From Ariolimax columbianus (lineage: Eukaryota; Mollusca; Gastropoda; Stylommatophora; Arionidae): 64,000 nt of DNA. The stretch's first letter is position 1. Each line of letters starts with the position of its first letter. The stretch covers positions 68,210,185-68,274,184 of the forward strand of contig JAVGWX010000007.1 in the NCBI GenBank assembly GCA_036924085.1. Direction: 5' to 3'. The position numbers were made by a program, and so were the translations under genes. The notes below the pieces were generated by a model that had not been told where the DNA came from, made no database searches, and worked only from the letters and a program-made list of their open reading frames with translations. This document shows positions 23,100 through 34,399 of this stretch, piece by piece.

Positions 23100-23315
23100 A
23101 TTTATCGACCTCTAAGCCTACTCTTTTCGATTTCCAACTGGCAAGAAATTGTTAACGTACTCGACACTGAACACGGGAGTCCGGTTTCACTTTGAGATCA
23201 AGGGCATTGTTACCAGAAGATCTACAAGAGAAAACCTCGGTCTTGATTGTGATTCGAACACGCGACCCACTGCACCCGAGGCGGACATCTTACCTCGAGA
23301 CCACTTAGTCCCTTT
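23100..23315 (-). repeat. SINE family C, copy 2
   Basis: Shares with 19150-19360 the CTTTTCGATTTCCAACTG block, a GAGATCAAGGGCATTG-like block, a B-box-like GATTCGAACACGCGACC (reverse sense) and the terminal TTACCTCGAGACCACTTAG. The head is at the right end. Confidence 0.75.
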
Positions 23316-23324
23316 CAAATTACT

Positions 23325-23425
23325 TATGCCTTACAGGTAAGCTGGGGAAAGCCAAACGTTAGGGAGACAGCCCAAAGAAATGGATGCTGATTACGGATGC
23401 AATGTCTCGCCACTCCCTCAAACCT
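23325..23425 (+). repeat. Fragment of the LINE-leader/SINE shared module
   Basis: CAGGTAAGCTGGGGAAAGCC, CAAACGTTAGGGAGACAGCC and a block ending TTACGGATGCAATGTC line up with the LINE leader at about 6636-6705 (CAGATAGGCTGGGGACAGCC and on to AATCGGATGCAC). No tail is visible. A short relic of either the LINE leader or a related SINE. Confidence 0.5.
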
Positions 23426-24165
23426 TCCTTCCCCCCCCCCTCCCCGGCACAGTAAAGACAGCGGCAGACACGCCTATGTTGGAGTTGTCGATGTGGGGAA
23501 GTAGGGAAAGATGTATCCAAAACTGAGTAGGCTGGACACTGACACACACTTACATTGGAATACCCTTCATTCAGTGCTCTGGCCTTTATTTACACATTTC
23601 GTGACATCACAAAGTCACAAGGTTACAGTACAGTCGTTCGAGGTTTTCAAGTTGGATATTCGGCTACCCTCGTTGAATATTTAAATGGATTTACTATTAA
23701 TTTAATTTCTTTTTAATTGACATTTTTTTTAATTGAAGGGGCGGGGGAGGGGGTGGGGGGCTCGGAGGAGTAGCACACATTCTGGAGCAAGCAGAGGTTT
23801 AAATTGTCACTCGGCATTTTGGTAAATCAATTTCTTTTGATATTTTGAAGCGTGTGCTGTAGTTGTTGACATGTGTATACAATTTCAAAGGTGCAGCACC
23901 TTGAAAGTGCATTAAAACACAGAATTGACAATCATTTCTCAGAATAATCATATTTTCATTAAAGTGGGTTGTAACGGAAATTGTAATACCTTGATGAAAT
24001 ATTGTCGGTCGGATTATTCACATATATTTCAGTTTGAATACACAATTACATGGCGAACTTCTTGATCGAATGCCGATCGTTCTTCCTCTGCCTCCTTCTT
24101 CCTCTTCCTTCTCTTTCTCCTCTGCCTCCTCATGTGCCTCCTCTTTTGTTTCCTCTTCCTCTGTC
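23426..24165. other. Non-coding; contains a G-rich tract
   Basis: Contains a C-rich run near 23430-23450 and four G-runs at 23738-23760. Otherwise AT-rich with nothing recognised. Confidence 0.4.
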
Positions 24166-24169
24166 TCCT

Positions 24170-24430
24170 CATCCTTTCTCCATCTTCTTCTTCTTCGTTT
24201 TCTTCTTCGTTTTCTTCTATTTCTTTTTCTTCTTCTTCTTCTTCTTCTTCTTCTTCTTCTTCTTTTTCTTCTTCGTTCATTCTCAATCTTCTGCTACCAA
24301 GCCATGAGCAGGGCTTTGCAAGTTGCAGGATGTAGTCCGGAGCTAGTTTACAGCTTGACTTCGATATTTGCACCTTTCTTCCCGACATATCCGACTTCGG
24401 CAGACGTTCTGCTTGAAAGTTGATGTCCTT
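24170..24430 (-). repeat. SINE family D/E fragment with (GAA)n tail
   Basis: On the minus strand: GCCGAAGTCGGATATGTCGG, AAGAAAGGTGCAAATATCG, AAGTCAAGCTGTAAAC, then TGGTAGCAGAAGATTGAG and a long degenerate GAA tract (24180-24275 read as CTT). The central domain and following block match 32860-33205, but the tail is GAA rather than AAGCC. The 5' part is missing. The Glu-rich and Ser/Phe-rich frames here are tract artefacts. Confidence 0.7.
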
Positions 24431-24474
24431 ATTGTGGTAGACATTTCTTCTTCTTCTTCTTCGTACGCAGTCAG

Positions 24475-27400
24475 ACAGTAACCGGTCATCCTGAGGCTGT
24501 CGACACTGCCATAGAGCTTGTCTTGCAGTTCCACTGGTGATGGCCACATCTGCTCTCTCTGATCCTCGTATGTCGGGCAGTTCTGCAGCAGATGTTCAGC
24601 GGTCATTTTACCGGTCCCGCACGGGCATTCGTCGGTACCACCTATCTTCAATTTGTTGAATAGGTGGTATCTCAGTCTATTGGGGCCAGTGCGAAGTCCG
24701 AAGACAACGACCTGTGTAACAGACCCTCTGCTTGCCCTGGCCGTTATTCTAACTTAGAACATTCTCACACTCATCCACATCATTATGACCATACTCAGTA
24801 AATGACATATCACACAGCAGGTGGCATATTTATTAAATCATACTCATATCATAGAATGAGTAGAGAAATTACAAACACAATATAATACATATCTCAACTA
24901 AACATTCTACTAAAACGGGAATTGTAAGCATTAGCTATTGATGAAATTCTCAACTATCTAAAAACCCAGTTCTATTACCTTGCAATTACATCACACACAC
25001 ATCGCCTTAACTGCGTCTTCAACACACCTTATCAAATACTCTTCCTTACTGAAATCCCCTCAGGCGGGCGATCTCGACATAACTCGTTCACAATGTGTCC
25101 TTGCTTACAAACACACTTTCAGATTATCTATTAATGCAAAACTCACACACCTATTTGAGCGCTCCTGTTCTATCACCAAACATTCGTCCAACCGTCTATC
25201 AATCGCTCCTCTATCTAGATCGGTGGGTTAAACATACTACCTACATTCAGTCTCTCTCTATCCAGCCCATCTCCATCCCTCTATCCAGCCTCTCTCTATC
25301 CAGGCTCTCTCTCCAGCCTCTCTCTCTCCAGCCTGCTGAGCTAAACTTTGTCTAGAGTAATATATCCTCAAGCAAGGCCAGAGCTTGACCAATCGATCTC
25401 AGGTGATGGTCATCTTCAATCCAATTGGACCGAAACACTTTGCACACCTGTCACTCCATTTCTCTCGCAGCAAGCCCCGCTGCCAATTTCGTATGTCAAT
25501 CAATCTCCCCCTACCAAAATCGGAAGGCCAGTGGTCAGTTTCTATCTGTCCACATTCCTTAACCCAACTCTGTTCTCCTTTGCTGAGACGGTGAGTGACC
25601 TTGACATGCATTCAGGTAGCTTTAAGCTTTAACATGTTCAGGCATCCTACACTCCTTGCTCCGGCGGGAACTGTTACACCTGCTCTCTTCTGTTCAACTG
25701 GTAATATGCATCGTTTTTGGTGTAACCAGTATGTTAGGTTTCCCATTTGGTCATGTACCTGGCTTTGATAAGCCGTTTTGACTCTTCGTACGTCATACTA
25801 GTATCTGTTTGTGGTAGTCTTGCACCTTCTTTTGCCAGTCTGTCTGCCTCCTCGTTGCCTTGGATGTTGCAGTGTGATGGGACCCACTGTACCACTACCC
25901 TTTTTGGTGCGGACTGCTGGCACAGTTTGCAGAGTGCTGCTCTTAAGTCATCAAGCTCAGTGTTTTTCTGGCTTTTTAGCGCTGTGACTACGGCGAGAGC
26001 ATCTGTAAGCAGGACTATATGGCTTTCATTTTCTTTATGCGTCTCCATTTCTTCCACTGCCGCCCTCAGTGCCTCTGCCTCCGCTCTGAAATTGCTTGTG
26101 TACTTACCAGTAGCGAATGACAGTGTTATTTTTCTGCCATTTGGTAGGTTTAGGAATGCTCCTGCCCCTCCGTTCTGTGTAGTATTTGTTACAGAACCGT
26201 CGGTGTATGCATGGGTCCAGTCCATGCTTGGGTAGTTTTTCGATGTAAAGCTTAGGGTAGTATCTCTTCTTTCTTTTTCAGTCTGGCAGTTTTTGTTTCC
26301 AATACCTAGTATATTTTCTACCACCTCTGGAAATATATCCTGCCTCCAGGTAGGTTTTCGTACAGTAGTGATGGGTTTTGGTGTTGTTTTTGCGTTTATG
26401 GGATCTTCGTGCATCTTTGCTTTGGCTATTTCTGCAAAGTTTCTCCGCTTTAGTTTCCCATTTCCCAAATTGTTTAGTCTCTGGTGCATTGGATGGTCGG
26501 TCAGTCTCCAGAGTTTCTCTGACTGCAGCTGGGCTCTGCAGTCTCTTCTATCGGTCATGGATTGCAGTTTTGTAATCTTTTCAAGTTCTACAAGTGGCGT
26601 TGACTTCATGCCACCTGTTATAACTCTCATGGCTTGGTTTTGAAGTTTGCTAACTTTATCGAAGTTCGCCTTTGCTGCTGTTGTCCATGCCGCAATGCCA
26701 AACTTGAGCACTGGTCTCACTCTTCCAGTGTACAGTTTCTGTAGTATAATTTCGTCTGCTCCCCAGCTTGTGCCAGCAAGTTTCCTCATGATTGCCATTC
26801 TTTCTCTGGCTCTCATTCGGTTTCTCTCGATCTGACTTTTCCATGTCATGCGCCGATCAAATGTGACTGCCAGATAGTTTGGGTTGTCGTTTGGCTGCAG
26901 GAATTTGCCATTTAAACTTAACTTGGTATTTTTGGGGTTTGATGGAAAGCGAGAATATTGTGCATGTGGTTTCGTCCTCGTTTATTTTGACCAGCCATGA
27001 GTTCGCCCACTCTTCCAGCGATGTTAGGGCCTGCTGCATCCGATTTCTTGCTATGGTGAGATTCTTTTCAGAGGTCCACATAGCCAGATCGTCTGCAAAC
27101 ATTGAGCTATGGACTCTTCTTGGTATATTCTCTGTAATGTCGTTTATATACACCAGGAAGAGTGTGGGTGACAGTACTCCCCCTTGGGGTACTCCTTGCT
27201 CGAGTGTCACCTTTCTGCTCATCTGCCCTTGTACTTGGACTCTGGCCGTTCTGTTTTTGAGGTAGTGGTTGATCCACTTGTACATTTTCCCACAGACATC
27301 ACTTCTTCTTAGCTTGACTCTAAGTCCATCTTTCCAGACTTTGTCAAATGCCTTTTCCAGGTCCACCCAAACCGCTACTGTGTTTCTGTGCCTGGTAGGC

Positions 27401-29323
27401 ATCTATTTCCTGGGCTATAAGGATGACCTGGTCCTCAGTGGATCATCTGTGCTGTCTAAAGCCGGCTTGCTGTGGAATTAGTATTCGTTTTTCTTCCAGA
27501 TGCCACATCAGTCTGGTGTGTATCATACGTTCCATCAGTTCGCCGACACAGCTCAGTAGGCTTATGGGCCTGTATCCATTTGGATCTGTTTTGTCCTTTC
27601 CTTTTTTTGGTACTTGTACCTGTATTGCGTCTTTCCATGCCTGGGGTACAATTCCCCTTTTCCAGCTTTGGTTCAGAACCGATAGCAGTTTCCTCTTCGC
27701 TGTTTGGCCCAGCCACATCAGCATTTCGTTTGTTATCCCATCTTTTCCAGGAGATTTCCTTTTCTTTAATGTTCTCATAGCCTCTTCCATTTCGCTCATT
27801 GTTAATTTGGCCATCATATGCTCTTCAGGAGCCGTACTGATGTTGTCGTGCCCCTTTTGCTCTTCACTAATGTTTGTATGCCTATCTGCAAGGACCTCGA
27901 TGTGGTTTGCTCTGGCATAGTGATCGACAAAAGCGTTTGCAGCTTTTTTACCAATGAGCAAGTTTTCGCCCTGCTTGATGGTAATTTGTTTATTTGACGG
28001 GGTTTCGTCATTCATGGCTCTGACTAGCTTCCATAGCTTGTTCCCTTCTTTGTCCAGGTTTAGGCTTTCCGTTTTGTTTTTCCAGCTGTCTCTTGCTGTT
28101 TGCTTGAGAGTGTATTTGTATTTCGCCGTGGCGGCTTTGAGGGCGATGTTTGCCTCCTTAGATTGTTCTCGCTCTGCCATGTTCCTAGCATGTGTTACTG
28201 CATCTTCCGCTTTCTGCAACTCATCATTCCAATAGGGCTTATAGTTTTTCCTGGCCCCTCTTGGGATGGTTTCAGTGGCGGCTTGCATTATTGCCTTGCT
28301 TAGGCTTTCCACCATGGGCTTCATTTTGTTGTTTCGTGTGTTGATGGTTTCACACAGCCCGTCCGTCAGGATTGCAAATCTGTCCCAGTCGGCTCGTTTG
28401 TAATTCCAACGTGGGAGCGGTTTTGTTTCCTGTGGGCCTACTTCCATATCAAAGTCTAGCCTGATCGGCCTGTGGTCGCTACCTGCCAGTTGGTTTAGCA
28501 CCTGGCGGTCTATTTTATGGTGTATGTCCTGTGTGGAGAAGGCCAAATCTGGAGTCGAGGTGGTATGCCATGTTCTAGAATAGAAACTAGGGCTATCCTC
28601 CGGCCTATTGATTAGGGAGAGATTTGTGTCTATCTCCCAATCTTCTACTTCGTCATCTCTGCTGTCTGTGTCAGAGTATCCCCATCTCTCCGAGTGGCTG
28701 TTGAAGTCTCCAACTACTATGCAGTTGGAGTCTCTGACTTCCATACTCGAGAGCGATAGGAATTTATTTGGTGGTCCGTACAGATTGAAAATGCGGAGCT
28801 TCGTCTCTTGAGCCATTATGTCAACTCCTACAATTTCTGCTTGTCCGGTGTGATTGACAGATACCGCGCTACTCGGTATGCAGTTTCGGGTCAGTATCAG
28901 GACCCCTCCTTTGTGACCTTCTCTATCGAGACGGAAGGTCTAGTATCCTCTGATTGAGAATTTATGGTTTTTGTTGAGGTGCGTTTCCTGGATACATGCC
29001 ACGTCAACCTTACCTTCATGCAGGTGATGTGTTAGGGAAAGCTTTTTGTTAACGACACCCTCCGCATTCCACTGTAATATTTTGAGGGTCTTGAGTTTTT
29101 GGTCAATAAAAGTTGCCCCATAGCCATGTGCCTTGACTCCACGACACATGGGTGGGTGACCACCAGTAGTCAAGGGTGGGCCCCTTCGAGGCGTGAGGCC
29201 CGGCACTATCGCTGCCTGGCGGGACTCCGCAGGATGAGCGCCATACGTTTTTCTGATCGGTTGTACTGTCATCATACTGCGATTTACGTTGCACTGTTTT
29301 GTTAGGCTTGTGGCCCCGTGCAT
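24475..29323 (-). pseudogene. LINE copy 2 polyprotein (EN-RT-RNase H), broken
   Basis: Starts at ATG 29323, matching the start in copy 1. Breaks: CAG to TAG after KFSIRGY (about 28938); a 3-bp insertion creating TGA just after GFRQHR (about 27443); a +1 in an A-run near 26935 that ends the RT frame early; the LTR insertion between 24714 and 25679; and the small deletion near 24482. Endonuclease (QWNAEG, QETH, GDFNSH, SDHRPI), RT (VDLEKAFD, QGVPQGGVLSP, FADD) and RNase H motifs are all still readable. The site that is TGA in copies 1 and 4 is an intact TGG here (26346-26348). Confidence 0.93.
24715..25678. mobile_element. Solo LTR (or TIR element), 964 bp, inside LINE copy 2
   Basis: Sits inside the RNase H coding part of LINE copy 2. 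Ends are TGTAACAG and CTGTTACA (8-bp inverted ends of TG...CA type). A 4-bp TSD, CCTG, lies at 24711-24714 and 25679-25682; deleting the insert restores the LINE sequence exactly. No coding capacity. The right end CCGGCGGGAACTGTTACA has the look of a Gypsy-type LTR end, so a solo LTR is preferred. A non-autonomous Ginger-like DNA element (also TGT ends with 4-bp TSDs) is the alternative. Confidence 0.85.
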
Positions 29324-30254
29324 CCGATTTCAACAGGCGTTTCTGTAGGGATGCCCTCCTTAGCCTTTGGCTGTCCCCAGCCTATCTGTAAGGCAGCAGT
29401 TGTTTATGCTCAGAGTTGTCTCTCTTATGGAAGTTGTCTTACCAGACTAACGAGTCTTCACTACTCGTGTCTATAGGGTGCGGTGATGATGTATGAGATG
29501 ATATATGATATGGACTGGTTTACCCGGAAGAGAGGCAGTCCAGTGTGTCTGTACCCCAGGATCGTCACGTCCTGCCAGAAACGTAGCATTTGCATGTGAG
29601 TGGGGTATCTCTTTGCTCCCTTTATTTTCTTTACTTCTATGCAGGGATGGTACGCCTAGCATTCCCCGCCACCTGGGATGTTGACACAGTGGGGCAGGTG
29701 TGCAATGTCCGCTGGTCTGCATCTCTTCTGCGTCCATTGGTATGGCTGATAGCGTACAGAGGTAGATATCGAAGTAGAAGTGCATTTAACCAGGGGACAG
29801 GCCTGGTAATGTCACGGAGATGTTGTTCGCCTGGTTTGCGGACATATCTCGTGGTCAAGGAGTAAGTCTCGGCAGTTCACAGTGAGGTGGCTGCTCTACT
29901 GTTTTCGACACCCCGACCAAGAACTAAGTCTTATGTTGGTGGTTTCGCACCTCATCGCCGTATAGGGTGAATATCGTGCAGCTATCCGCCCGCTTTGATC
30001 AGCGGATGGAAGAGACTTTCTGTGGCTCGACCTGGTAGGGTTGAGGCGCGATCCCCAGGTCCCGACCATATCGTAGCCTCCCATTGCAGTGGTGCTGAGA
30101 ATTTGGGCGGGATTCCGGCTAACAAGCGTCCGGCCGTAATCCCTCACATGGTAGCCTCGCGCCATTGGCTTATCAGCCTGGTACGTGAACCAAATGTCTG
30201 CGGTTCCTCTCGAGTTGAACAGGATTTCCGTAGCAACGCACTGTCATTTGTAGG

Positions 30255-30726
30255 GTAAAACTGACCTGTCTTCCGATGGTCTATTTCCAGCACCCGTTCA
30301 TTTTTTGGCCAGGTCGAATTAATCGAGGGCTTTTGTTTGTCCGTGACCAGGTATCTGGAGCCTGTGGTTTCCGCGGTGTTAAGACACGGTTTCCGTAGCG
30401 ATCCTTCATTAGATGGTTAGAGAGCTGACCTGTCTTCCGTGGGTCTAATACCAGCACACGTTCACTATTAGACACAACGAAAGTGCTCTCGATTTGTCAG
30501 TCGTTCTACAGTGTTTGCGTGTTGAGTTAAATTAAGCCGCATGCTTTACTCCTGATAGTGTTCTTCCGTCAATTCCTTTATCAAACACTGGATGCAGACC
30601 AACCGAGCCACAGAGGGCATAATCCCAGATTTCTGAGGGTCTAAATCCAGCACCAGTTTCATATTAGACCCAAGGAAAGTGGACTCGGCATGTCAGTCAT
30701 TTCAGTGGTGGCCGTGTTGAGTCAAA
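30255..30726 (-). repeat. 5' leader monomers of the LINE
   Basis: Three diverged direct repeats start near 30262, 30425 and 30625, each with a GACCTGTCTTCCG-like start and a GGTCTAATACCAGCAC-like block (window sense). Similar monomers occur in the half-LINE at about 42755-43025. Repeated leader units are known as promoter modules in other LINEs (mouse L1 for example); a promoter role here is inference. Confidence 0.7.
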
Positions 30727-30879
30727 TGTGGTAGACATTTGATGCTTCAGTCTGTGCTGTTTTAATATTTATTCAATTACTAAAAACTATTCATATAATA
30801 TATCTACCAATAGCAGACCAAAATATCAACTAAATCATTTATAAAACATTAAAATGATAAATTGCAGGATGCAAGAAGT

Positions 30880-31160
30880 CATACGACGATTAGATCATTA
30901 GACCCAGAAATGGCTTCTGAATCTCAATGAGAAGAAAACCCCATCCACACTTTTAATACTTTCAAATAAGGCAAACAAAATCACTCTGAAACTAAAAGGT
31001 AACGAACTACCAAAAGAAAAAACCTCGTATATCTAGACACAACACTGGACAACAGATTAATATGAAAACATTGTTATTGAAATGATAAGAAAAACTAAAC
31101 AGCAAATAGACTCTTATAAAGAAATTAGCGAGAACTAGGTAACGAAAGATCTTCCGAGAC
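30880..31160 (+). pseudogene. LINE RT fragment (post-palm block)
   Basis: Reads QKWLLNLNEKKTPSTLLILS, then ITLKLKGNELPKEKTSY, a stop, and IVIEMIRKTKQQIDSYKE. This corresponds to the region after the RT palm (WL..N..KT....S, then YLGVTLD) in Jockey/I-like LINEs. It is diverged from the main LINE of this window and starts 140 bp from that copy's TSD, so it is a separate, older insertion. Confidence 0.65.
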
Positions 31161-31367
31161 CAGGTCAGGTGCATATTGTTGCGTTAACTCACGTCCTTCT
31201 TTAAACATCATTGTCCAGTTCATCACTATTGTCTTCGATACACATTTGTCACCATACACTGCCTGCATTCTGCAATTAATGTCAACTGGTCGACATCCTT
31301 CAGCTGTTAGAAACCGAATCACCGCTCGCTGATCAACTCTGGGCGGATTCCGTTTCACAACCGCCAT
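31135..31367 (-). pseudogene. mariner-type transposase N-terminal HTH fragment
   Basis: From ATG 31367 the minus strand encodes about 75 residues: VDQRAVIRFLTAEGCRPVDI, NCRMQAVYGDKCVSKTIVMN, WTMMFKEGRELTQQ. This matches the first helix-turn-helix (HTH_48 type) of mariner/Mos1-like transposases, a domain also found as isolated copies in many invertebrate genomes. The second HTH and the DDE/D catalytic domain are absent. The frame ends at 31125, where it runs into the LINE scrap. Confidence 0.8.
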
Positions 31368-31559
31368 ATTTTCAACGTTCTGCGTTCTGCTGAGGAAACT
31401 ATGAGTCAGAGGATGATGACATTTTGCTAACTTGACGGTTGGTATGTGCTGTTTACACTAGATGTGCAGTCATATTGCGCATCGTACCTATGTCCCTTTG
31501 TTGCAGTTTGGTCCGGTTTCGTTTGAACACGCCTCGTGTATGGCGACAAGAGAAGCCGA

Positions 31560-31850
31560 AGCAGGTCAGTTAGGTTTATAAGGTTGTTGTTGTTTCGAAG
31601 GCCCACAATGTGCGTCCTCAAAAGGACGTTAAGTGACGGTTGCAGTAGCTTTTCTCACCTCCCGAGCGTTCTGATGAAGGTGGCCCGTGGTCCTCAAGAC
31701 AGGTGTGCTATGCTTGGCTGCATCTGAGTGTCACTCACTACTACAGGATCACGTCGATCCCTAATCTCGTTAGCCAGGCTGCATGAAAATTGCCCGTTTC
31801 CATGGAGGGCTATTAGGAAGCCAAGGTGAAGGTCTTGGCCAGTATATTTT
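31560..31850 (-). repeat. SINE-like repeat, family F, copy 2
   Basis: Reverse complement matches 898-1080 (GATCGACGTGATCCTGTAG, GAGGACCACG, TTGTGGG followed by an AACAACAAC end). Its 5' part (GCAGCCTGGCTAACGAGATT, AGGGATCGA) also matches SINE family E, so F and E share a head module. Confidence 0.6.
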
Positions 31851-32640
31851 TTTTGACCAGACGTTAGTCTTCCTCTTCAGGTTCATAAAGGAAATATGTG
31901 TAGCTATGTAAGAGCGAACAAGAAGTAGACGAATGTAATCAATGGAATAACCAGTTCTATCTGAGTTTCGTGATCACCTGATCAGGCATGGCAGGCTTTG
32001 GCTGGGTGTTACAGATCAGGTTAGTGTTACTGTGATGGACGCCGCTCTGCCTCCTAGAACGCTCGAAAGTGTTACTGAAATACAACTATATACTGTTTAA
32101 TAAAAAGATACTAACGTATCCATATTTATTCTGGCTGTTGAAGTTCAAGGAAAGGGGTATATGGTTGAGAAATACAAGGCGTTTAATTTTCCAGTCGCTA
32201 CGCAAAGATACAGGCTTGGTTTTTATTTTACCTCCGATGTAGAAAAAAATTGTTCTTTGCCTTACCGATGTTTTGAACGTATGTCCTGTCCCATTGTCAG
32301 AAAGTCTACATCGACATCTTTGGGTCACGAAAAGTTAAGTAAATATCTACTCTGCGAAGTGCTACTTTGTGAACACATGTAGAATTAGCCATAGATAGTT
32401 GGATTGCCTCATCAAACTTTGGTCTCCATGCCGCAGCGAATGGTATATGTCGATGTAAATGTTAGTACCTAAGCGGTAGTACACGATATCAGAACTTTTA
32501 ACAACTCAGAGCTAAAGGGTGTCAACTGAACTGACTGGCGTGGAAAAAATATAAAAAGAAGATTCAAAACGTTTTTGCATTAAACGGTAAGTGTATTAAG
32601 AAACCAGGGTCTTGTATTTGAAGGCGTTTAAATTAGTCAA
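31851..32640. other. Non-coding, nothing recognised
   Basis: AT-rich unique-looking sequence with short unassigned frames (32086-32382). Confidence 0.35.
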
Positions 32641-32752
32641 TGAGATATTAACTGGAGATAAAGACAGGTGTTCCATCTCGTCGGCTTCATGTTTTTCATA
32701 TTAACTGGAGATATAGACAGGTGTTCCGTCTCCTCGGCTTCATGTTTTTACA
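32640..32752. repeat. About 54-bp direct duplication
   Basis: Two adjacent copies of ATATTAACTGGAGATA..., GACAGGTGTTCC and CGGCTTCATGTTTTT, differing by a few bases. Confidence 0.85.
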
Positions 32753-32859
32753 AATATTCCCAATACACATTTTCACTCATATAAAAACAAATCCCCTTTG
32801 AAAATATTTTACAGACAAAACAAAGGTGGTTACATGTTAAGTAGCTTCAAACTACAATA

Positions 32860-33205
32860 GGGGATCAAGATGCTGAGCAGCACATTAGCTGACTGCTAAC
32901 GTCAGGGCCATCAAACCAGAGCTGCTAAGACCCTTTTACACCTCCAAGCGGTGATCCTGGATAACAGGCTTCAGCAGGCAGACTGGCTAACGAGAAGGGA
33001 AAGAGAGGGAATGCTGACATGGTACTCAAAAATGCTTGCTGAGGTCGGATGTGTTGGACCGAAAGGTGCAAATATCGCAGTCAAGCTGTAAACGACGACA
33101 CAACGCACTCCGTTCTCTGGACTACATTCTGCTACTTAAGCCTTTTCAGAGTTTGGTAGCGGGAGATTGAGAACGAACGAAGCCAAGCCAAGCCAAACAA
33201 CAATA
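32860..33205 (+). repeat. SINE family D, copy 1, (AAGCC)n tail
   Basis: Matches the reverse complement of 42365-42735. Order: GGGGATCAAGATGCTGAGCA head, GGTGATCCTGGATAACAGGC, GCAGACTGGCTAACGAGAAG, central domain GAGGTCGGATGTGTTGGACC, AGGTGCAAATATCGCAGTC, a distal block ending TGGTAGCGGGAGATTGAG, and the tail GAACGAACGAAGCCAAGCC. About 340 bp. Confidence 0.85.
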
Positions 33206-33254
33206 GTCAGTCTTAATCTGTTCAGCTCCCTCCCAGTGGAGCATACGTTTTCAA

Positions 33255-33381
33255 TGTCAAGTCATTCTGTCCTAAGCCATCTGCTTACAACAAACATATG
33301 TCAAGTCATTCTGTCCTAAGCCATCTGCTTACAACAAACATATATCAAGTCATTATTCTGTCCTGAGCCATCTGCTTCATA
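33255..33381. repeat. 44-bp tandem repeat, 3 copies
   Basis: Units of TCAAGTCATTCTGTCCTAAG, CCATCTGCTTACAACAAACA and TATG. The third unit is partly diverged. Confidence 0.88.
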
Positions 33382-34109
33382 TTTTCACCGTCGTTTGTTT
33401 TGAATGAGTGAGTTGTATTGTTTCCTTTCAGTTGATTTTTCCATATTTGTTGCTGTTGTGGCTTAATTTGTTTAGAGGATAGGATAGCTCAAACCATCTC
33501 TAGTAACCTTTTACGTCATGCCTGACAGATTCCTGTCTTACTATTCTTTGCTCTCTCCTTTGACCCCGGTAACACTCAGGTGTTTATGCAACGCCAACTA
33601 AGCTATCCATTACGTTGATAAAATAAAGAGCACAGTTCACAACTACGATCAGGCTATTTAGTATATAATCAATCAATCTCTATCAATTAGCTCTTAGAAG
33701 CATTAAATAGGAGATGGAATGCAAAACGGAAATACAGTTCTATAGTTGTTAGGAATGTGTGTTAGAGACTTCATTGTCCCTAGTCTTTGCTGTTGCCAGT
33801 TCGGATGCCCAATTCATTTTCAACTTGTTTTGCGTGCCATAATACGACTAGAGTCAAGTATGCAGTTATATCTTGGTGAGCTTGAGCGTGCCAAATCAGG
33901 TTGCATACCCTGTTGATTTTCTGCAGAAAAGCAGATAGGAGACCGATGCATTATCATGGCCAATGACAAATTTCTTTGTTTCCCTGGGTGAGCATTACCG
34001 AGAGTATGAATAGACCTCAGGAATAAAGGCCGCTTTTCTTGTCTCTGCAGTCACCACGAAATGTACAGGCTGTCTTTATTTTAAAACATAGAAAAAAACT
34101 ACGTAAACC
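33382..34109. other. Non-coding, nothing recognised
   Basis: No repeat or domain that I can identify. Confidence 0.35.
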
Positions 34110-34380
34110 TTATTGAGGTATGAGCGCGTGTTCTGGTGGATAGAAGCCAGCCTTACTGAGGTTATGAAAGTATGGTCTGGTGGCTGGAAGCCAGCCTTAC
34201 TGAGGTTATAAACGTATGCTCTGGTGGTTGGAAGCCAGCCTTACTGAGGTTATGCACGTATGCTCTGGTGGTTGGAAGCCAGCTTTAACGAGGTTATGAA
34301 CGCATGCTCTAGTGGTTAGATGTCAACCTTTCTGAGGTTATGAACGCATGCTCTGGTAGCTAGAAGCCAGCCGTCACATA
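34110..34380. repeat. 44-bp tandem repeat, about 6 copies
   Basis: Units of CCAGCCTTACTGAGGTTATG, AACGTATGCTCTGGTGGTTG and GAAG. The CCTTACTG word recurs at 34151, 34195 and 34239. Confidence 0.92.
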
Positions 34381-34399
34381 CCCTCAACAATTACAAGCT

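Larger units (their letters stand above)
24447..30726 (-). mobile_element. LINE copy 2, full length with nested solo LTR
   Basis: Complete element in reverse orientation. A 14-bp TSD, TGTGGTAGACATTT, flanks it at 24433-24446 and 30727-30740. The 3' end is the GTACGCAG-(GAA)n tail at left; the 5' end is at 30726. Subtracting the nested 964-bp LTR and its 4-bp TSD gives 5312 bp. The 5' leader is about 1.4 kb (29324-30726) and includes repeated monomers. It has no gag-like open frame; the only long frame is the polyprotein. Close to the tail a deletion of about 23 bp has removed the A/T-rich codons just before the stop. Confidence 0.95.

Noticed and set aside
24029..24547. Glu/Lys-rich 172-codon minus frame
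   Set aside because: It is the translation of GAA tails joined across a SINE and a LINE end.
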